Below are positions 1-11,222 of a DNA stretch of 64,000 nucleotides, one piece after another. Position numbers and translations under genes: made by a program. Below the pieces are notes generated by a model. It searched no databases. It had not been told where the DNA came from and was given only the letters and a program-made list of their open reading frames with translations. This DNA comes from Paraescarpia echinospica (lineage: Eukaryota > Annelida > Polychaeta > Sabellida > Siboglinidae). The stretch covers positions 6,802,397 to 6,866,396 of the forward strand of contig CM034544.1 in assembly GCA_020002185.1 (NCBI GenBank), written 5' to 3'. Numbering within the stretch: the stretch's first letter is position 1; every line of letters begins with the position of its first letter.

Positions 1-137
1 TGATGAAATAATAAAATAATTAACATAATAACACCAGTATATTCAATCAAACCATGAGGTGCTGATATCCTGATATTATTCAACTATTTATACCACAAAT
101 TGCAAAGCAACGTACCAGTATTTTCTATACGTCAATA

Positions 138-220
<83 letters not shown>

Positions 221-416
221 TCTCTCTCGCTCTCTCCCCCTCTCCCTTTCCCTGTCCCCCTCCATCTCTCTCTCTCTTTCTCTCTCCTATTGTTCTAGTC
301 AATGCCATTTGCATATAGAAATGATGGCAGTTTATTACACGGTTAACACATTTGCAGCACTTACAAATGCGATTAAAAATCAATTAATAATTGACTTTGC
401 ATTGCGTGTTCCCTAC
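1..416. repeat. Intron sequence with a (TC)n microsatellite
   Basis: An almost pure TC repeat runs from about 141 to 215 and decays into a C-rich pyrimidine tract to about 295. On the minus strand this is a GA tract downstream of exon 417-568. No gene is seen here. Confidence 0.9.
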
Positions 417-568
417 CGATTTCATTCCAGTATATTCTCTGGTTGACGTAGTCTACGGCAATTGCACGAGTAGAATCGGTGTTGTCTGACACTAAAACTG
501 ATACCGAGCTGCCGTCCAAAGTTGCTTTGTAGATGTGCTCCGGTTGATCGGTGGTGAAGAACAATAAC
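417..568 (-). CDS. YWTD-repeat exon (152 bp, phase 2-1), last in window
   Basis: The acceptor TATGTTTAACAG and donor GTAGGG bound it. It encodes 'LLFFTTDQPEHIYKATLDGS', 'STRAIAVDYVNQRIYWNEI'. FFTT and YWNE are the YWTD strands and LDG the turn. The exon ends in phase 1, so the gene continues to the left of the window; no further exon is recognisable in 1-416. Confidence 0.88.
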
Positions 569-761
569 CTGTTAAACATAATGATTATTTAACTACAATG
601 ACTTATCCAACACTAACGCGATCGATTGCTACATACGAACTATTTGCAACGTTATTTCCATCTGTGTCTATAGCAAGGTATTGACGTATGCAGCTGCGTG
701 AACTGAAGCGTGAAGCGTGAACGTGTTGTGAACGACCCAAATGGCATTAAGAAGTACGAAA

Positions 762-1384
762 ACCGCGTTCAATAGAATGTGATACTGATTATATAACTAC
801 TACGCCACCGTGTCAAATTAACAACCGCGTTCACTAGAATTATATACTGGTGTAATAACCATTACGCCACCGTGTCAAACTAACAACCACGTTCATTAGA
901 ACTACATACTGGTGTAATAACCATTACGCCACCGTGTCAAACTAACAACCACGTTCACTAGAATTATATACTGATGAAATAACCATTACGTCACCGTGTC
1001 AAACTAACAACCGCGTTCAATATAATAAAACATTGATGTTATAATCACAACGCCACCATGCCAAACTAACAGTCACGTTCACTAGTATGACATACTGATG
1101 TTATAACTACTACGCCACCGTGCCAAACTAACAACCTCGTTCAATATAATGAAACACTGATGTTATAACCACTACGCCACCTTACCAAACTAACAACCGC
1201 ATTCACTAGAATGATATACTGATGTTATGACCACTACGCCACCGTACCAAACTAACAAACGCGTTCAATAGAATGATATACTGACGTTATAACCACTACA
1301 CCACCGTCCCAAACTAACAATAGCGCTCAGTAGAATGATATACTAATATTATAACCACTACGCCACCGTGCCAAACTAACAACA
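762..1384. repeat. 62-bp minisatellite, about 10 copies
   Basis: About ten head-to-tail units of roughly 62 bp begin with 'CGCGTTCAMTAGAAT' and end with 'CGCCACCGTG..AAACTAAC'. The units differ by scattered substitutions, mostly in the middle. They lie in the intron between exons 2280 and 417. Confidence 0.9.
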
Positions 1385-1499
1385 TTAATATATTGTTGTA
1401 TGAATTGCTTCAATTCAAATACTGAACACTTTCAAGAAGTTGGTAAAAACACATTTGTTCCTGGCCCACTTTGGTGCTTAACTCTTTCTAGTCAGTTTT

Positions 1500-1740
1500 T
1501 ATTACATTTTAAAACAGTATATATATATAAATATATATATATATGAATATATATATATATATATATTCATTTTATTATATCCAGCCTTCAAAAATATATA
1601 TTTTTGTATCATTTTATCGTTTTTATGTTTTGTTTGTTACTGTCTATGAATATTCTGTTGAATGTGTACAGCGCTTTTGAGCAGGCTTTTATTTATGAAA
1701 AGAGCGCTTTATAAATTCGGTGTAATAATAATTGGATCAA
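1500..1740 (+). repeat. AT microsatellite followed by a LINE/SINE-type 3' tail
   Basis: A TATATA tract (about 1518-1570) precedes a segment with 'GTACAGCGCTTTTGAGC' and 'AGAGCGCTTTATAAATTC', then TAATAATAAT. This paired GCGCTTT stem plus a short A/T-rich terminal repeat is typical of L2/CR1-type LINE and related SINE 3' tails. Only the tail is present. Confidence 0.55.
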
Positions 1741-2100
1741 TTGCAATAAATGCAACTACATACGTGTAATTTCAGTCAGATACGTGAACATTCGAATACG
1801 TAGGGTAATATGTATTTGTAAGCAATTTTTTTAAGTGCAAGTACCTGGTGAACTTGTTTAACTGGCACCATACTATTGGTATAATTCTAAACACGCCACT
1901 TTCACACGGTGCCAACATCAAGGACACTTTATATTGTGCAATACGACTGAATGATTGGTTGAGGGTCAATTCTGAGTTCAGTATAATCAACATATGCTGC
2001 TCTAATTAGTACAATGCATTCCCTATTGTTTATAATACCACTAAACCATTTATCAATTCAACAATACCGCCAATATTGGTAACACTAAAAGCTAATTTGT

Positions 2101-2233
2101 ATATATATATATATATATATATTATTATTATATATATATATATTTTAATACATATATATATATATATATACATACATACATATATGTGCATGTGTGTGTG
2201 TGCGCGCATGTGCGTGTGTGTGTGCGTGTGTGT
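2101..2233. repeat. (AT)n and (TG)n microsatellites
   Basis: TATATA repeats with an ATT interruption pass into TGTGTGCGCG repeats and stop about 45 bp from the donor of exon 2280-2451. Confidence 0.9.
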
Positions 2234-2279
2234 TTAGCCAAATGTAGTGTTGAAAATAGAAGATTGGTAAAGAAAATAC

Positions 2280-2451
2280 CTTTTTGTGACGTCAATGGCT
2301 ATTGCTGTTGGTTTTCCGTCTGGAGGATGAACGAACGTTTTATTGTCTGATCCGTCTAATTTGCACGAATTCACTTGTTTCGAACTGTACTTTGTGTAGT
2401 ACAACCTGCCTGCGACTGCATCAAGGCATATCTTAGAATCCAGCACCCCGG
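2280..2451 (-). CDS. YWTD-repeat exon (172 bp, phase 1-2)
   Basis: The acceptor TATATTTCAG and donor GTATTT bound the exon. It encodes 'GVLDSKICLDAVAGRLYYTK' followed by 'SCKLDGSDNKTF' and 'KPTAIAIDVTK'. YYTK stands at the YWTD position and LDG at the turn. A terminal-inverted-repeat element ends 55 bp upstream of the acceptor, in the branch-point neighbourhood. Confidence 0.88.
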
Positions 2452-2506
2452 CTGAAATATAGAAAAAGTACAACACGCTAAATATAATAATAGTTGTAAT
2501 AGCGCA

Positions 2507-2724
2507 CGCGTTGAGCACTGGTTACAATGCGTAACCACGGGAGTTATAAAAAAATCACTTTCTACCATTCGTGTGCTACTCAAACTATGGTTTGTGTTAT
2601 AAATGATAAGTGTATAGGTGAGTATGCATTATTTATTACGCTAACGATAGGTAGAGTGACTCAGTTATGGTTGAAAGTGATTTTTATGTCTCCCGTGGTT
2701 ACGCATTGTAACCAATGCTCAACG

Positions 2725-2726
<2 letters not shown>
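2507..2726. mobile_element. Small terminal-inverted-repeat element (MITE-like)
   Basis: The left end begins GCGTTGAGCACTGGTTACAA and runs to ATCACTTTC near 2562. The right end is its near-perfect reverse complement, from GAAAGTGAT near 2673 to TGCTCAACGC at 2726. The arms are about 55 bp and the whole element about 220 bp. Within each arm GGTTAC-AATGC-GTAACC is itself a small hairpin. There is no coding capacity. A clear target-site duplication was not found because the right flank is an AT repeat. Confidence 0.7.

Positions 2727-2729
<3 letters not shown>

Positions 2730-2764
<35 letters not shown>
2730..2764. repeat. (AT)n microsatellite
   Basis: A pure TATA tract directly abuts the right end of the inverted-repeat element. 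Confidence 0.9.
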
Positions 2765-2765
<1 letters not shown>

Positions 2766-2829
2766 CGACATAAATTGGCCATTTCAGTAAAACCAGTAAG
2801 TAATATGTCGCACGAAATATATTAAATAT

Positions 2830-3476
2830 CGACGAACAACTATGGCAGAACAGAGTGCTGGTGTTTACGTATTGTGCCTTGAATTGTCTAGCGCCGGACT
2901 ACATAAGTGAATTAATTGGCTACCGTCCCATCAACAGAACTCTACGATCTACCTCGCAGCCTCGCCTTTTGTTCGTACCGGCCTCACAAACTGTTACTCA
3001 TGGTGATCATCGTTTCGCGGTTTGCTCGGCGGTTCTATGGAACAATTTGCCTCCTACACTCAGGACAGCAACATCATTACAAGTGTTTAAAACACTTTTG
3101 AAGACTCACCTTTTTAAACAAGCGTTTTTATAATTCACCGACGAGGACATTTTATGTGCTTTCTATTGATACATATATTTTTTATTTTATTAGTTTCTTA
3201 ACATATTTATGGTTATTCTTCTTGTATAAATGAAGGTATTTATAGTAGTTTTTTTTAAGAATGTCTTAATTTGTTTAAACGTTTTTTTAATGATCTCTCT
3301 TTTTTTATAATTATATTTAAGGTAATGGTATATTTTTTACATATTTATTTCTTAGTTAGCATTTTTTTTTTTTAATGTATAATACTATTATATACGTGTG
3401 CATGTATGTAAAGCGCCCGAGGGCAATTTTAATTGATTGGGCGCTATATAAGTACTTTTATTTATTTATTTATTTA
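2830..3476 (+). pseudogene. 3' end of an L2/CR1-type LINE
   Basis: The open frame at 2855-3133 reads 'LNCLAPDYISELIGYRP', 'HGDHRFAVCSAVLWNNLPP' and 'FKTLLKTHLFKQAFL', the conserved C-terminal tail after the reverse transcriptase in L2/CR1-type LINE ORF2 proteins. It is followed by an A/T-rich 3' UTR with the stem 'AAGCGCCCGAGGGC' and 'GGGCGCTATATAAGTA' and a terminal TTTA repeat. All upstream ORF2 is missing, as expected of 5' truncation. It is inserted opposite to the host gene, in the intron between exons 3602 and 2280. Confidence 0.8.
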
Positions 3477-3601
3477 GAACAGGACAGTAACAACTGGTAG
3501 GCAATTTCACTGATAGCTGAAACCTTACATGGTTAGTATTTGTACACGATTGGTGCATGAAGTATATGACTGAAAGTTACTATGATATCAGTTCAACTCA
3601 C

Positions 3602-3721
3602 CGTTGATTACTGACTGCTGTGAAGACCCGTCTTGGTTCATGCGGTTGATGTTTGTGTCTCCAGTAGTTTTGCTCCAATAGACGTGGCGGTTGACCTTGT
3701 CAACGGCAATCGATGCTATAT
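3602..3721 (-). CDS. YWTD-repeat exon (120 bp, phase 1-1)
   Basis: The acceptor TAACACAG and donor GTGAGT are good matches. It encodes 'IASIAVDKVNRHVYWSKT' and 'NRMNQDGSSQQSVIN'. YWSK replaces YWTD and the turn is QDG. The exon is complete, in phase with both neighbours, and has no internal stop or insertion. Confidence 0.9.
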
Positions 3722-5980
3722 CTGTGTTATAACAGAACAATACTATATTGGCGAAATACTAATAGCACGTTACACGCAACTTTAAAGTGTGTTGCACTAT
3801 GAGTTTACGTGTATAAGTCTACTCATCTCTTTGTAACGCTTCATCCATCTGGCCTGTACACGCCACTAAAATTATGTCCATTGTTAAAATGACCCATTTT
3901 GCCAGCAATGAAACAGCGGATGAGTGAATTAAATAATTAATTATATTTATGACAATCAAGTAACATAGTTATTGCAGGTAACTAGAATAAAAACCGAACT
4001 TAATTACAAAGCACCGCAGACATTATCAATAAACACACACCACGTTTTTTTTACAATAAATATATACAATGCAATGCATATAATTCAAAGCATCATAGTT
4101 CAAACATATACGGCTAATAATAATACAATGTATTTGGCATGGACAAATAACTATTAACGATAACAAAATAGTATTAATACTAATAATTGCTCAGTTGAAA
4201 TATACTAAATAACACATATACAATTATATTAAACTACACATGTCATACAACCAAAATGTGTCACTAAATATGAATAAATATACAACAAATACAATTGTGG
4301 ATGATGTCCATCTATTTCTTGAATACAAACACATGCAAATTAAGCATAATATATCAAGTTTAAATGTGAACATATTGTTGTCATATAGCCAACGCAGATA
4401 TTGTTTTATTTTGTATTTGTGTCAATTTTATAGTCGTTGCATGCATGCAAATAGTAGTAAACAATGACATATAATGTGCGTGTGTACGGACCTTTAATAT
4501 GCATATCATTACACAGCGGGGCGAAGTAACTCGGTGGTTCGTGACCACTTATTAATGTGTCAAAACATGATAATTTTGTTCAAATCTGCTATTTTCTTTG
4601 GAAGAGACATCGTACATCATCAGCATCAGATCCTTCCGTAAAATTGCGTGTACCGGATCCTTATAAATACGGCTTTAAATGTTGTAGTCTGTCTGTCCTT
4701 GTGTTATTCTTTCCTAGATTGTTCAATCCATGATACTACATTGTTTAAGACACATAGGGGTACATATAGAATAGTTTTATGGCAATTTAGCGGTTCAAGT
4801 GGCGCTGCGATTGTATCAGCATGTGTAATAATTGTCATTTCAGCGCGGTCGAAGAGCAGAGTCTGATGCTTTTTGAAAGTAGATACGGCCTACAAAGCCT
4901 CCATTGGCACTATTTTATTATTGTAATTATACATGTTCATTTGTATATTACCAGATGAGGTGAACATTTTGGGATTTATCAAACGACGTAAGAATGACAT
5001 GAATTACAAACCCTGCTATGTAGATCAGTGTGGCGCACGTTTTAGTTGTGAATGCATTGTCTTGGCCAAAGTTAATTTCGAATGGTATATACATGATGTG
5101 AATGTTTTTAATATACGGATGGTAGACGATAAAGTCACGGCGAACTGAGGTGATTAACACATGAGGAAGGATGGGAAAGTCCATTAAGATATATCCACGG
5201 AAGACCACTAGTGACCCGAGCACCATGCATGTTATCGTTGAGGCAATTTTCGAGAGATGGTTTAGAAAAGAGTGATATATATCCACGTACAGTCGTCCTG
5301 TTCTAGCATCGTCGTACAACATGCTAACACGTTTAATGACAATTTGTATATTGCAACACAAGCTGCGTTTTGCTACAATAAGTTGCGCTTTGTTACAATT
5401 TGCCCCATGGGTTCACGTTTTCGAAGGAACGGAATTGTCTATGGATGCATTGTTTGCGAAGCTTGTACATGGCGAGAAAGACAATATATGTAACTATACA
5501 TTGCGAGGTCAGGCTGTAGTAAATGGCCTTGAATTAGAGTATCACACATGACTTGTTAGATGGTCTATTCACATGATACACAGGTGCTTGTTAATAAGAG
5601 TTTTTACGTAATTTTTTTATGTAGTTCCGTGACTAATATACATAAGCTATTAAGGCTGGTAATACTGAAGAGTCATCGAATTACCAAGGTCTTTTCTGGC
5701 AAAATTGGATCATCTAACATGCTTGCTGTTAAGAGCCTGCACTGCCAATACATCTGCCTTTGCAATAGCAATATAATCCTATTGAGAATAAAGGTGTGAC
5801 GCTGATTTCATAAATAAACCTGCTGGACTATGTAGTACAGCTGATGCGGCACCATGTTTGGGCATTCCAAGCCGAAGTTTGATATAACGACGGATGAGTG
5901 AATCGAGTGATTTACAATTGGTGGTGTTGAACTCATGCACAGAAAGAGACAACTTCATGGACGACAGTGTATATTGATTG
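3722..5980. other. Intron sequence, no recognisable gene
   Basis: A/T-rich intron between exons 6424 and 3602. The longest frame, 137 codons on the minus strand at 4948-5361, has hydrophobic stretches but no recognisable domain, no splice context and no repeat support. Nothing else is supported. Confidence 0.6.
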
Positions 5981-6045
<65 letters not shown>

Positions 6046-6133
6046 ATATTACATAGATATATATACTAATATATGTATATATATATATATATATATACAT
6101 ATATTAGTATATATATATATGTAATATTATATA

Positions 6134-6175
<42 letters not shown>
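5981..6175. repeat. (CA)n tract and an AT-rich long palindrome
   Basis: A CA repeat (5981-6039) is followed by an inverted repeat. The arm at about 6044-6084 (ATAATATTACAT...TACTAATATATG) pairs with the arm at about 6094-6131 (CATATATTAGTA...ATGTAATATTAT). A further TATA tract runs to 6173. Confidence 0.85.
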
Positions 6176-6177
<2 letters not shown>

Positions 6178-6423
6178 TTCCTTTCAGATATGTTTTTCTT
6201 TAATAACTTAAATCACAATTTGACGGTTTTAATGTGACGTTCATTGAAATGATGAGGTTATACAGTTTGTGTATCAGACGTTGCTTGTGTTCCATTGTAG
6301 CATGACAAAAACGGCATACCTCTGAGTTGGACAGCGTAATAATCCCTATCCATGGAGTAGTAGATATGGGCTCATAACCAGGAAATATCCAAGCATTAGT
6401 AACAAGCGCTAAACGTATCATAC

Positions 6424-6543
6424 CTCCACCATTGTAGATTGCATGTGGCTGTCCGTATGTCGGACGTATGTTTGTTATGTCCACAGGAACGTTCCACATC
6501 CTTTTATCTGTCGCAATAAGTAGAGGACATACCGTATCCGGGT
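6424..6543 (-). CDS. Start of second propeller (120-bp exon, phase 1-1)
   Basis: The acceptor TTTTCCAACAG and donor GTATGA bound it. The translation has 'CPLLIATDKRMWNVPVD' and then 'YGQPHAIYNGG'. In the LRP family the phrase 'xxLLxAxxxxIxxxxLD' marks the first strand of a new propeller just after an EGF module, so this exon opens the second propeller. It joins to 3602-3721 as 'NGG-D-IASIAVDKVN'. Confidence 0.85.
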
Positions 6544-6888
6544 CTGTTGGAAAATATAAACGCAATAATAACAATTTTCATGATATCTCACTGGAATACA
6601 TTGTCATTATTATAATTGCCAAGGAGTAGTTTTGGGAAATTGTTACAGTTCAGAAGATGAAAGACGGTTGCGTAATAGGAAATACTTTACTGATAATAAC
6701 ACTTCAACGCAAAATATAAATGTTGGCATGGGGCAAAGTGAATAAGTTGCAGTGGCAACACTTCTAGCAAAGAACGCCATCAACATATAATTTACTGATC
6801 ACGGAAAGATTTCATTGTTTAAATGAACGATAGACTTAAGGCTGATGCAGAGTGTTTTTGAAATATAGTGGAAATACGTGGTCTGTAA

Positions 6889-7062
6889 CAGTTTTGTTTT
6901 TGCTTATGGTGTGTTTCTCAACTTGCTGTGTAGCATGTTAATTCCCATAAGAACGACAAAGCACTTCTATAGTTTTGTTTTTGCTTATGGTGTGTTTCTC
7001 AACTTGCAGTGTAGCATGTTAATTCCCATAAGAACGACAAAGCACCTCTATAGTTTTGCTCA
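6889..7062. repeat. 81-bp tandem duplication (2.1 copies)
   Basis: The sequence starting GTTTTGTTTTTGCTTATGG at 6891 recurs at 6972 with about two changes, and a third partial start appears at 7053. It lies in the intron between exons 7303 and 6424. Confidence 0.9.
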
Positions 7063-7302
7063 ATGAGTTTACCTGACTTTTGTTCAATTCATTCCACAAA
7101 GAAAACGCGAACACAGACGTATTGAATGTGGTAATTGTTTACGTATAAAGGAGCTTAATAAATATTGAATCATAGAAATTAAATTACAGGAAACAGTCAA
7201 GCACCCATTGCGTCCATGTTATTGCAGTGTCGTTACCATCTATATGCACACTATTACCCAAATGTATATACATCACATGTAGATATATGAGTGAATACAT
7301 GC

Positions 7303-7406
7303 CTGAGTAACACTCTCCAGCCAGAACCGCCATGTCTCGTGGTGTTGTTATATTCGAGTCCAAAACGTGTTTAACCGTTTCACCGTCTACCCGGGTAGTA
7401 TGGATG
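7303..7406 (-). CDS. End of first propeller, exon with probable GC donor (104 bp)
   Basis: The acceptor CCCCCTGACAG has a strong pyrimidine tract. The frame gives 'IHTTRVDGETVKHVL' and 'NITTPRDMAVLAGECYSG'. In LRP propellers the segment 'xxPxDIxVxxx' closes the sixth blade and is followed by an EGF-like module. Phase 1 is needed to join the exon at 6543. The donor TCAG|GCATGT, a GC-type site, gives it. Alternative GT donors in the same phase lie further on, about 50-70 bp downstream on the minus strand, so the 3' boundary is less certain than the others. Confidence 0.75.
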
Positions 7407-8382
7407 CTGTCAGGGGGAAATAGCATGTTTGTTAGGCTGATGTTATCATATTTTCTTTCTAAATATTGACAACAAACATATTATCCTTCCTTTTATTAGC
7501 AAAAATGTTACCAATCCACATAATAAATTGCACAATTGCAAAATATTATAAGTACCTATTCAGTATCCGGGTTGTGATGCTGGGACGTTTTGTTCTTGTA
7601 AATATATAATGTGCGTTTCGCCGAGTCATTTTTGCTGGAGCCTGACGAAGCCTAAACTGCGAGCGCGAGAAGTAGTTGTGAAATATGCTGATTGTATTCA
7701 GAGTATATGCATTATATGTCGTACTGTGTTCTAAAACAAATGCTTTATCTTCCAATTTTATAGTGTCGAATGTATTGTATCGGGAATGTTACAGTATCGG
7801 ATGTGTTGTACTTGGAATAAGTTTGCTGTTATTCATTGTGACAAAGTCTGACCTGTTTGTCGTATTGGTTCATTCACTGCGTAATACCAAACAGTCATGT
7901 CCGTTCAGAGTATCCTTATTGGTTGCCTTGACTGTAGCTTTGTATCGTTATGAAACGACTGTGTATGTAATGTTTTGTCATTATATTTACCTTTGGAAGA
8001 TTGATGGTAAACTACTTAACCTTACTTGACAACAAATATCAGCATATAACCGCATATGCCTGACGTACAGTTTTGCATAGCACAACGTGTGAGCTTGTTG
8101 ACATTTACCAAATGAAAGTCCGAGATCTATATTGGCCCATAGAACAAGCTCGACAAAGAAAATTTGCTTTATTTTGCGACCGCATGTTTAACAAACGGAC
8201 CAAAATTGTATAGAAAAATGTGATTTAGATTAACAAAATTGCATTTTCTTTATTGAACCGTAAGATCCAGGCAAGTTATGCAGGCAGGTTAAACACGACA
8301 TGTTGCTGCGAATATGCTTTGAAGTTATGGAATTAGTAATTGCAGCATTTCATAAAGATAAAATCGCAACTATGTATAATAC

Positions 8383-8506
8383 CTGTGAGAGTTTGGCGCA
8401 TAATAGAACACGCCACTTTCAAAATCCATGTGGTCTGTATAGGAAGTTTGGCTGATCATACGAGGATTGTTTCCGTCATAATCTACACCTCCTATCTTCC
8501 AGTAAT
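8383..8506 (-). CDS. YWTD-repeat exon (124 bp, phase 1-2)
   Basis: The acceptor TTTGTTTGTCCAG ends at 8507 and the donor GTATTA starts at 8382. The frame reads 'YWKIGGVDYDGNNPRMISQT' and then 'DHMDFESGVFYYAP'. The YWTD position is FYYAP and the turn is YDG. Joined to the exon at 24679 it gives a continuous repeat (YWR-D-YWKIGGVDYDG), and joined to 7406 it gives NSH-S-IHTTRVDG. An internal AG at 8435-8436 also gives an in-phase, shorter 52-bp version, but that would remove most of one blade. Confidence 0.85.
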
Positions 8507-9797
8507 CTGGACAAACAAAGCAATGCACAGAAACGACGGTGTTATATTTGTACTGATATCATTTCTTTTGTGAGGTACCTAATATGCTGTGTGTATCCGA
8601 ATGACATGGTAAGATGACAGAAATATTACTGCCTTTTTCAGTGTCCATACATGCTATTACTTGATACTAATCACGCGTACATCATTTGTTTGATAGAAGA
8701 ATTATTAATTATTAAATAGCAACATACAGTGCACTCAGGATAAGACGACATTTTTTTAGAAGTGGACCAAATGTTATTAAAATATCTCTCTTTGGGTCAA
8801 AGCTTTTAATTAGGTAATGCGTAAAAAATATTAATAAGGTCAGACACACATTTTTTTCGCAGTTACTCGTAAAGCGAGTGTCTTGTGCTACACTGAACCA
8901 CATATAAATAAAACGAATAAATCATAATATTATAAGATAATATTATAGTATAAAATGAAAAAAACATGATGACGCTTCCTATTGTTCAACAACCTAAGCC
9001 ATATATGGCATGGAGATAGTGAGAAATCGCAAGTCGGAAAACAACGTTCACAATTATGGTAGAAAGGTGTTCTTGGTGTGGCTTGCCGTTGCAAATACCG
9101 ACATCGCTGAATTAAATGTTGCCGAAAAGTATCAACCATGTCCGCGGTCTCAATGCAAAGCTGAAAATCGGCAATTTAATCGATCATAAATGTACGTCGT
9201 AGTCTGTTATATTGAAACATTATTCTTTCAATTAAGTCCTTGTAATCTTGTCGCCTTAGACATTATCTTGTGGAGAAGCTTTGCCAACTCCAAATGATTC
9301 CAACAGCGTCGACAACGCCAGACTGAGTAATAAACTGACTTGCAAAAACAGCAAATTCGGTAAATCGACCACTGAAAGCGGCGTGTAGGTTGTTCAACAC
9401 ATTGGAAAACACAGGGCTGGCATCTTCGATACGCGCATCGTCTTCACCTCACAATGATTGTGTGAAATTGACGTGTGGAAAGCTGTCGTTCTCGGTACAT
9501 TGCTAGTCAGTTTCCCAGCAGTTCGAGTAGAGTTTAAGATCCTATTCGTCAGACATCGACCACTGACTGTCCACGCACAACAGTACATTGCACATTGTGT
9601 TAACCAACACTGATGAAGACACTCATCTATGCGTCACTGTGGGTGAACGGTCATTTCGTGTTCTCAACAATAACGAATACTATTTCTAAATTGAACCTTA
9701 CGATTTACCTGTTTCCCGGAACATTCTGTACGGCGTTGTGAGAAATGTTTGTTTGAGCGGTGCCTTATTATAAATGTCACCATTTAGTTTGATTTGA
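8507..9797. other. Intron sequence, nothing recognised
   Basis: This is the 3' part (in gene direction) of the 16.2-kb intron. Open frames at 8712-9588 on the minus strand show no convincing domain. A stretch near 9500-9580 faintly resembles a transposase DNA-binding region but is too broken to call. Confidence 0.5.
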
Positions 9798-9820
9798 TAG
9801 ATAAGTATATATATATGTAC

Positions 9821-9864
<44 letters not shown>

Positions 9865-9930
9865 GTATATATATATATATATACGTATATATATATATAT
9901 GTATATTATATATATAATATATAAGTCTAT
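9798..9930. repeat. (AT)n/(TATACG)n microsatellite
   Basis: An interrupted TA repeat with periodic TACGTA blocks. It produces Tyr-Ile frames on both strands, which are not genes. Confidence 0.9.
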
Positions 9931-10378
9931 ATACCGCATTACCTGTACATTCAGTGCCAAAAATCACGGCATTGCCTGTACATTTACATTACCTGTACAT
10001 GTACGTGTACAGGCAATATTTTATCCTTCCACACACATTTCTCTCGTGCAGATACTGACGTTTTTGTTAGTCGCACACATTAAGTGGGTGTTATTGTGGG
10101 GAATTCTGCAGTTTATTTTGTGTTGTTGCGTACAATTTTATATTTACACGAACGGGAAATGTGTATACTTTTTGTGTCGTACATTGCATGTACATATACG
10201 ATATCATACATGGTGTTATGCTAGCTTTAATCGAGTGTATATTTGATATTAGATCGCATGGTTTGCTATCATCATTGAAACCTTGCGCGAATAAAACAGA
10301 GAGCATTGCGTATTTTGTGTTTTGGTTAACATTTACAGCATCCAGAGTGTCGTTCGTGTATATTTCAAACGTGAATTG

Positions 10379-10390
10379 TGCGCATGCGTC
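10379..10390 (+). promoter_or_regulatory. NRF1-like motif upstream of a candidate first exon
   Basis: TGCGCATGCGTC closely matches the NRF1 consensus (YGCGCAYGCGCR), a typical element of CpG-type animal promoters. It lies 86 bp before the ATG at 10477. The function is an inference. Confidence 0.35.
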
Positions 10391-10476
10391 AGAATCTCAC
10401 TTCAAATATTGATTTAGCTTTATCGTGAATGATTCTCTGTAGAATTTGACCAAACTACTATAGACAGATAGCAAAA

Positions 10477-10599
10477 ATGGTAGCGCGACAGAATATGCAC
10501 CCGAGCGAAGAAGTAGAGTTGCGAAAGTTGCAGATTTTATCGAAGAAGTGGCGCGTGCCGAGAAAACCACCCACACAAGCCGTAGTGGCACTGCCACAG
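10477..10599 (+). CDS. Candidate first coding exon of a nested plus-strand gene
   Basis: The frame starts with ATG in context AAAAATGG and runs 41 codons to CAG|GTACAG, a donor in phase 0. It encodes a basic, Lys/Arg-rich start including 'EEVELRKLQILSKKWRVP' and 'RKPPTQAVVALPQ'. CpG density is visibly higher than in the surrounding intron. An NRF1-like site lies just upstream. A compatible 45-bp exon is at 11223. I do not recognise the family. It would be a gene nested in the 16-kb intron, opposite to the host gene. It could also be a chance open frame in a decayed repeat. Confidence 0.35.
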
Positions 10600-11222
10600 G
10601 TACAGCTTGTATTTACAAAATGTTACATACTAGACTCGAGTGTTCCAAGTTCGTGCATTGCGAAATTCCGTAATAATGTGGTATTGTGTCAGTTTTACGA
10701 CATTTTGCGGTGCACGAACTAGGGGCACTAGTTTACGTTGTTTAAAATACAGAACTCGCGACACTGACATTCGGCATTTATGTTGTGTTTAACTTTTTGA
10801 AAGGATTTGTGAAATGTTGACGCTGCAGTGGCATTTTCGTTGTACGGTGTTGGACATTGTATGAACTGAAATATTTCACTTGTTCTGAATACCATGTCAT
10901 TTATAACAATTTAAATAAATAATCCCGTTAGGAATAATGGCTGCTTTGTTCAATATGTATCACTTATACAGCAAGTTATACTATTGTGTATTAAAATATT
11001 AATCTTGCATCGAACTTTTTTAACAAGTCTAGTTCAAACCAAGGTGATAACATAATTAAAATTAAAATATTATAGTGTTACTGTAATTAATTGAACTGTG
11101 TGTTGTCTCCAAAGCATATTTCGTATTTATTTCTTGGACGTTCCAACTTCTGAATGATCACTGCTTAGTTAGTACATTAACTGTACATGTTTCTGTTTAT
11201 TAAACCTCTCTCATTTTTTTAG

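Noticed and set aside
1860..1935. Minus-strand GAAAGTGGCGTGTTT resembling part of exon 8383-8506
   Set aside because: Only about 14 bases match, with no splice sites or continuing frame; the exon chain is already complete in phase.
4948..5361. 137-codon minus-strand frame with two hydrophobic stretches
   Set aside because: No recognisable domain, no splice signals fitting the host-gene phases, and within chance for A/T-rich DNA of this length.
8383..8434. A 52-bp micro-exon using the internal AG at 8435
   Set aside because: It is in phase, but the longer 124-bp exon starting at 8506 supplies the missing strand and DG turn of the repeat and has the better acceptor.
9240..9600. Possible Tc1/mariner-like transposase remnant
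   Set aside because: Only a short stretch resembles the DNA-binding region; stops occur in all frames and no terminal repeats were found.
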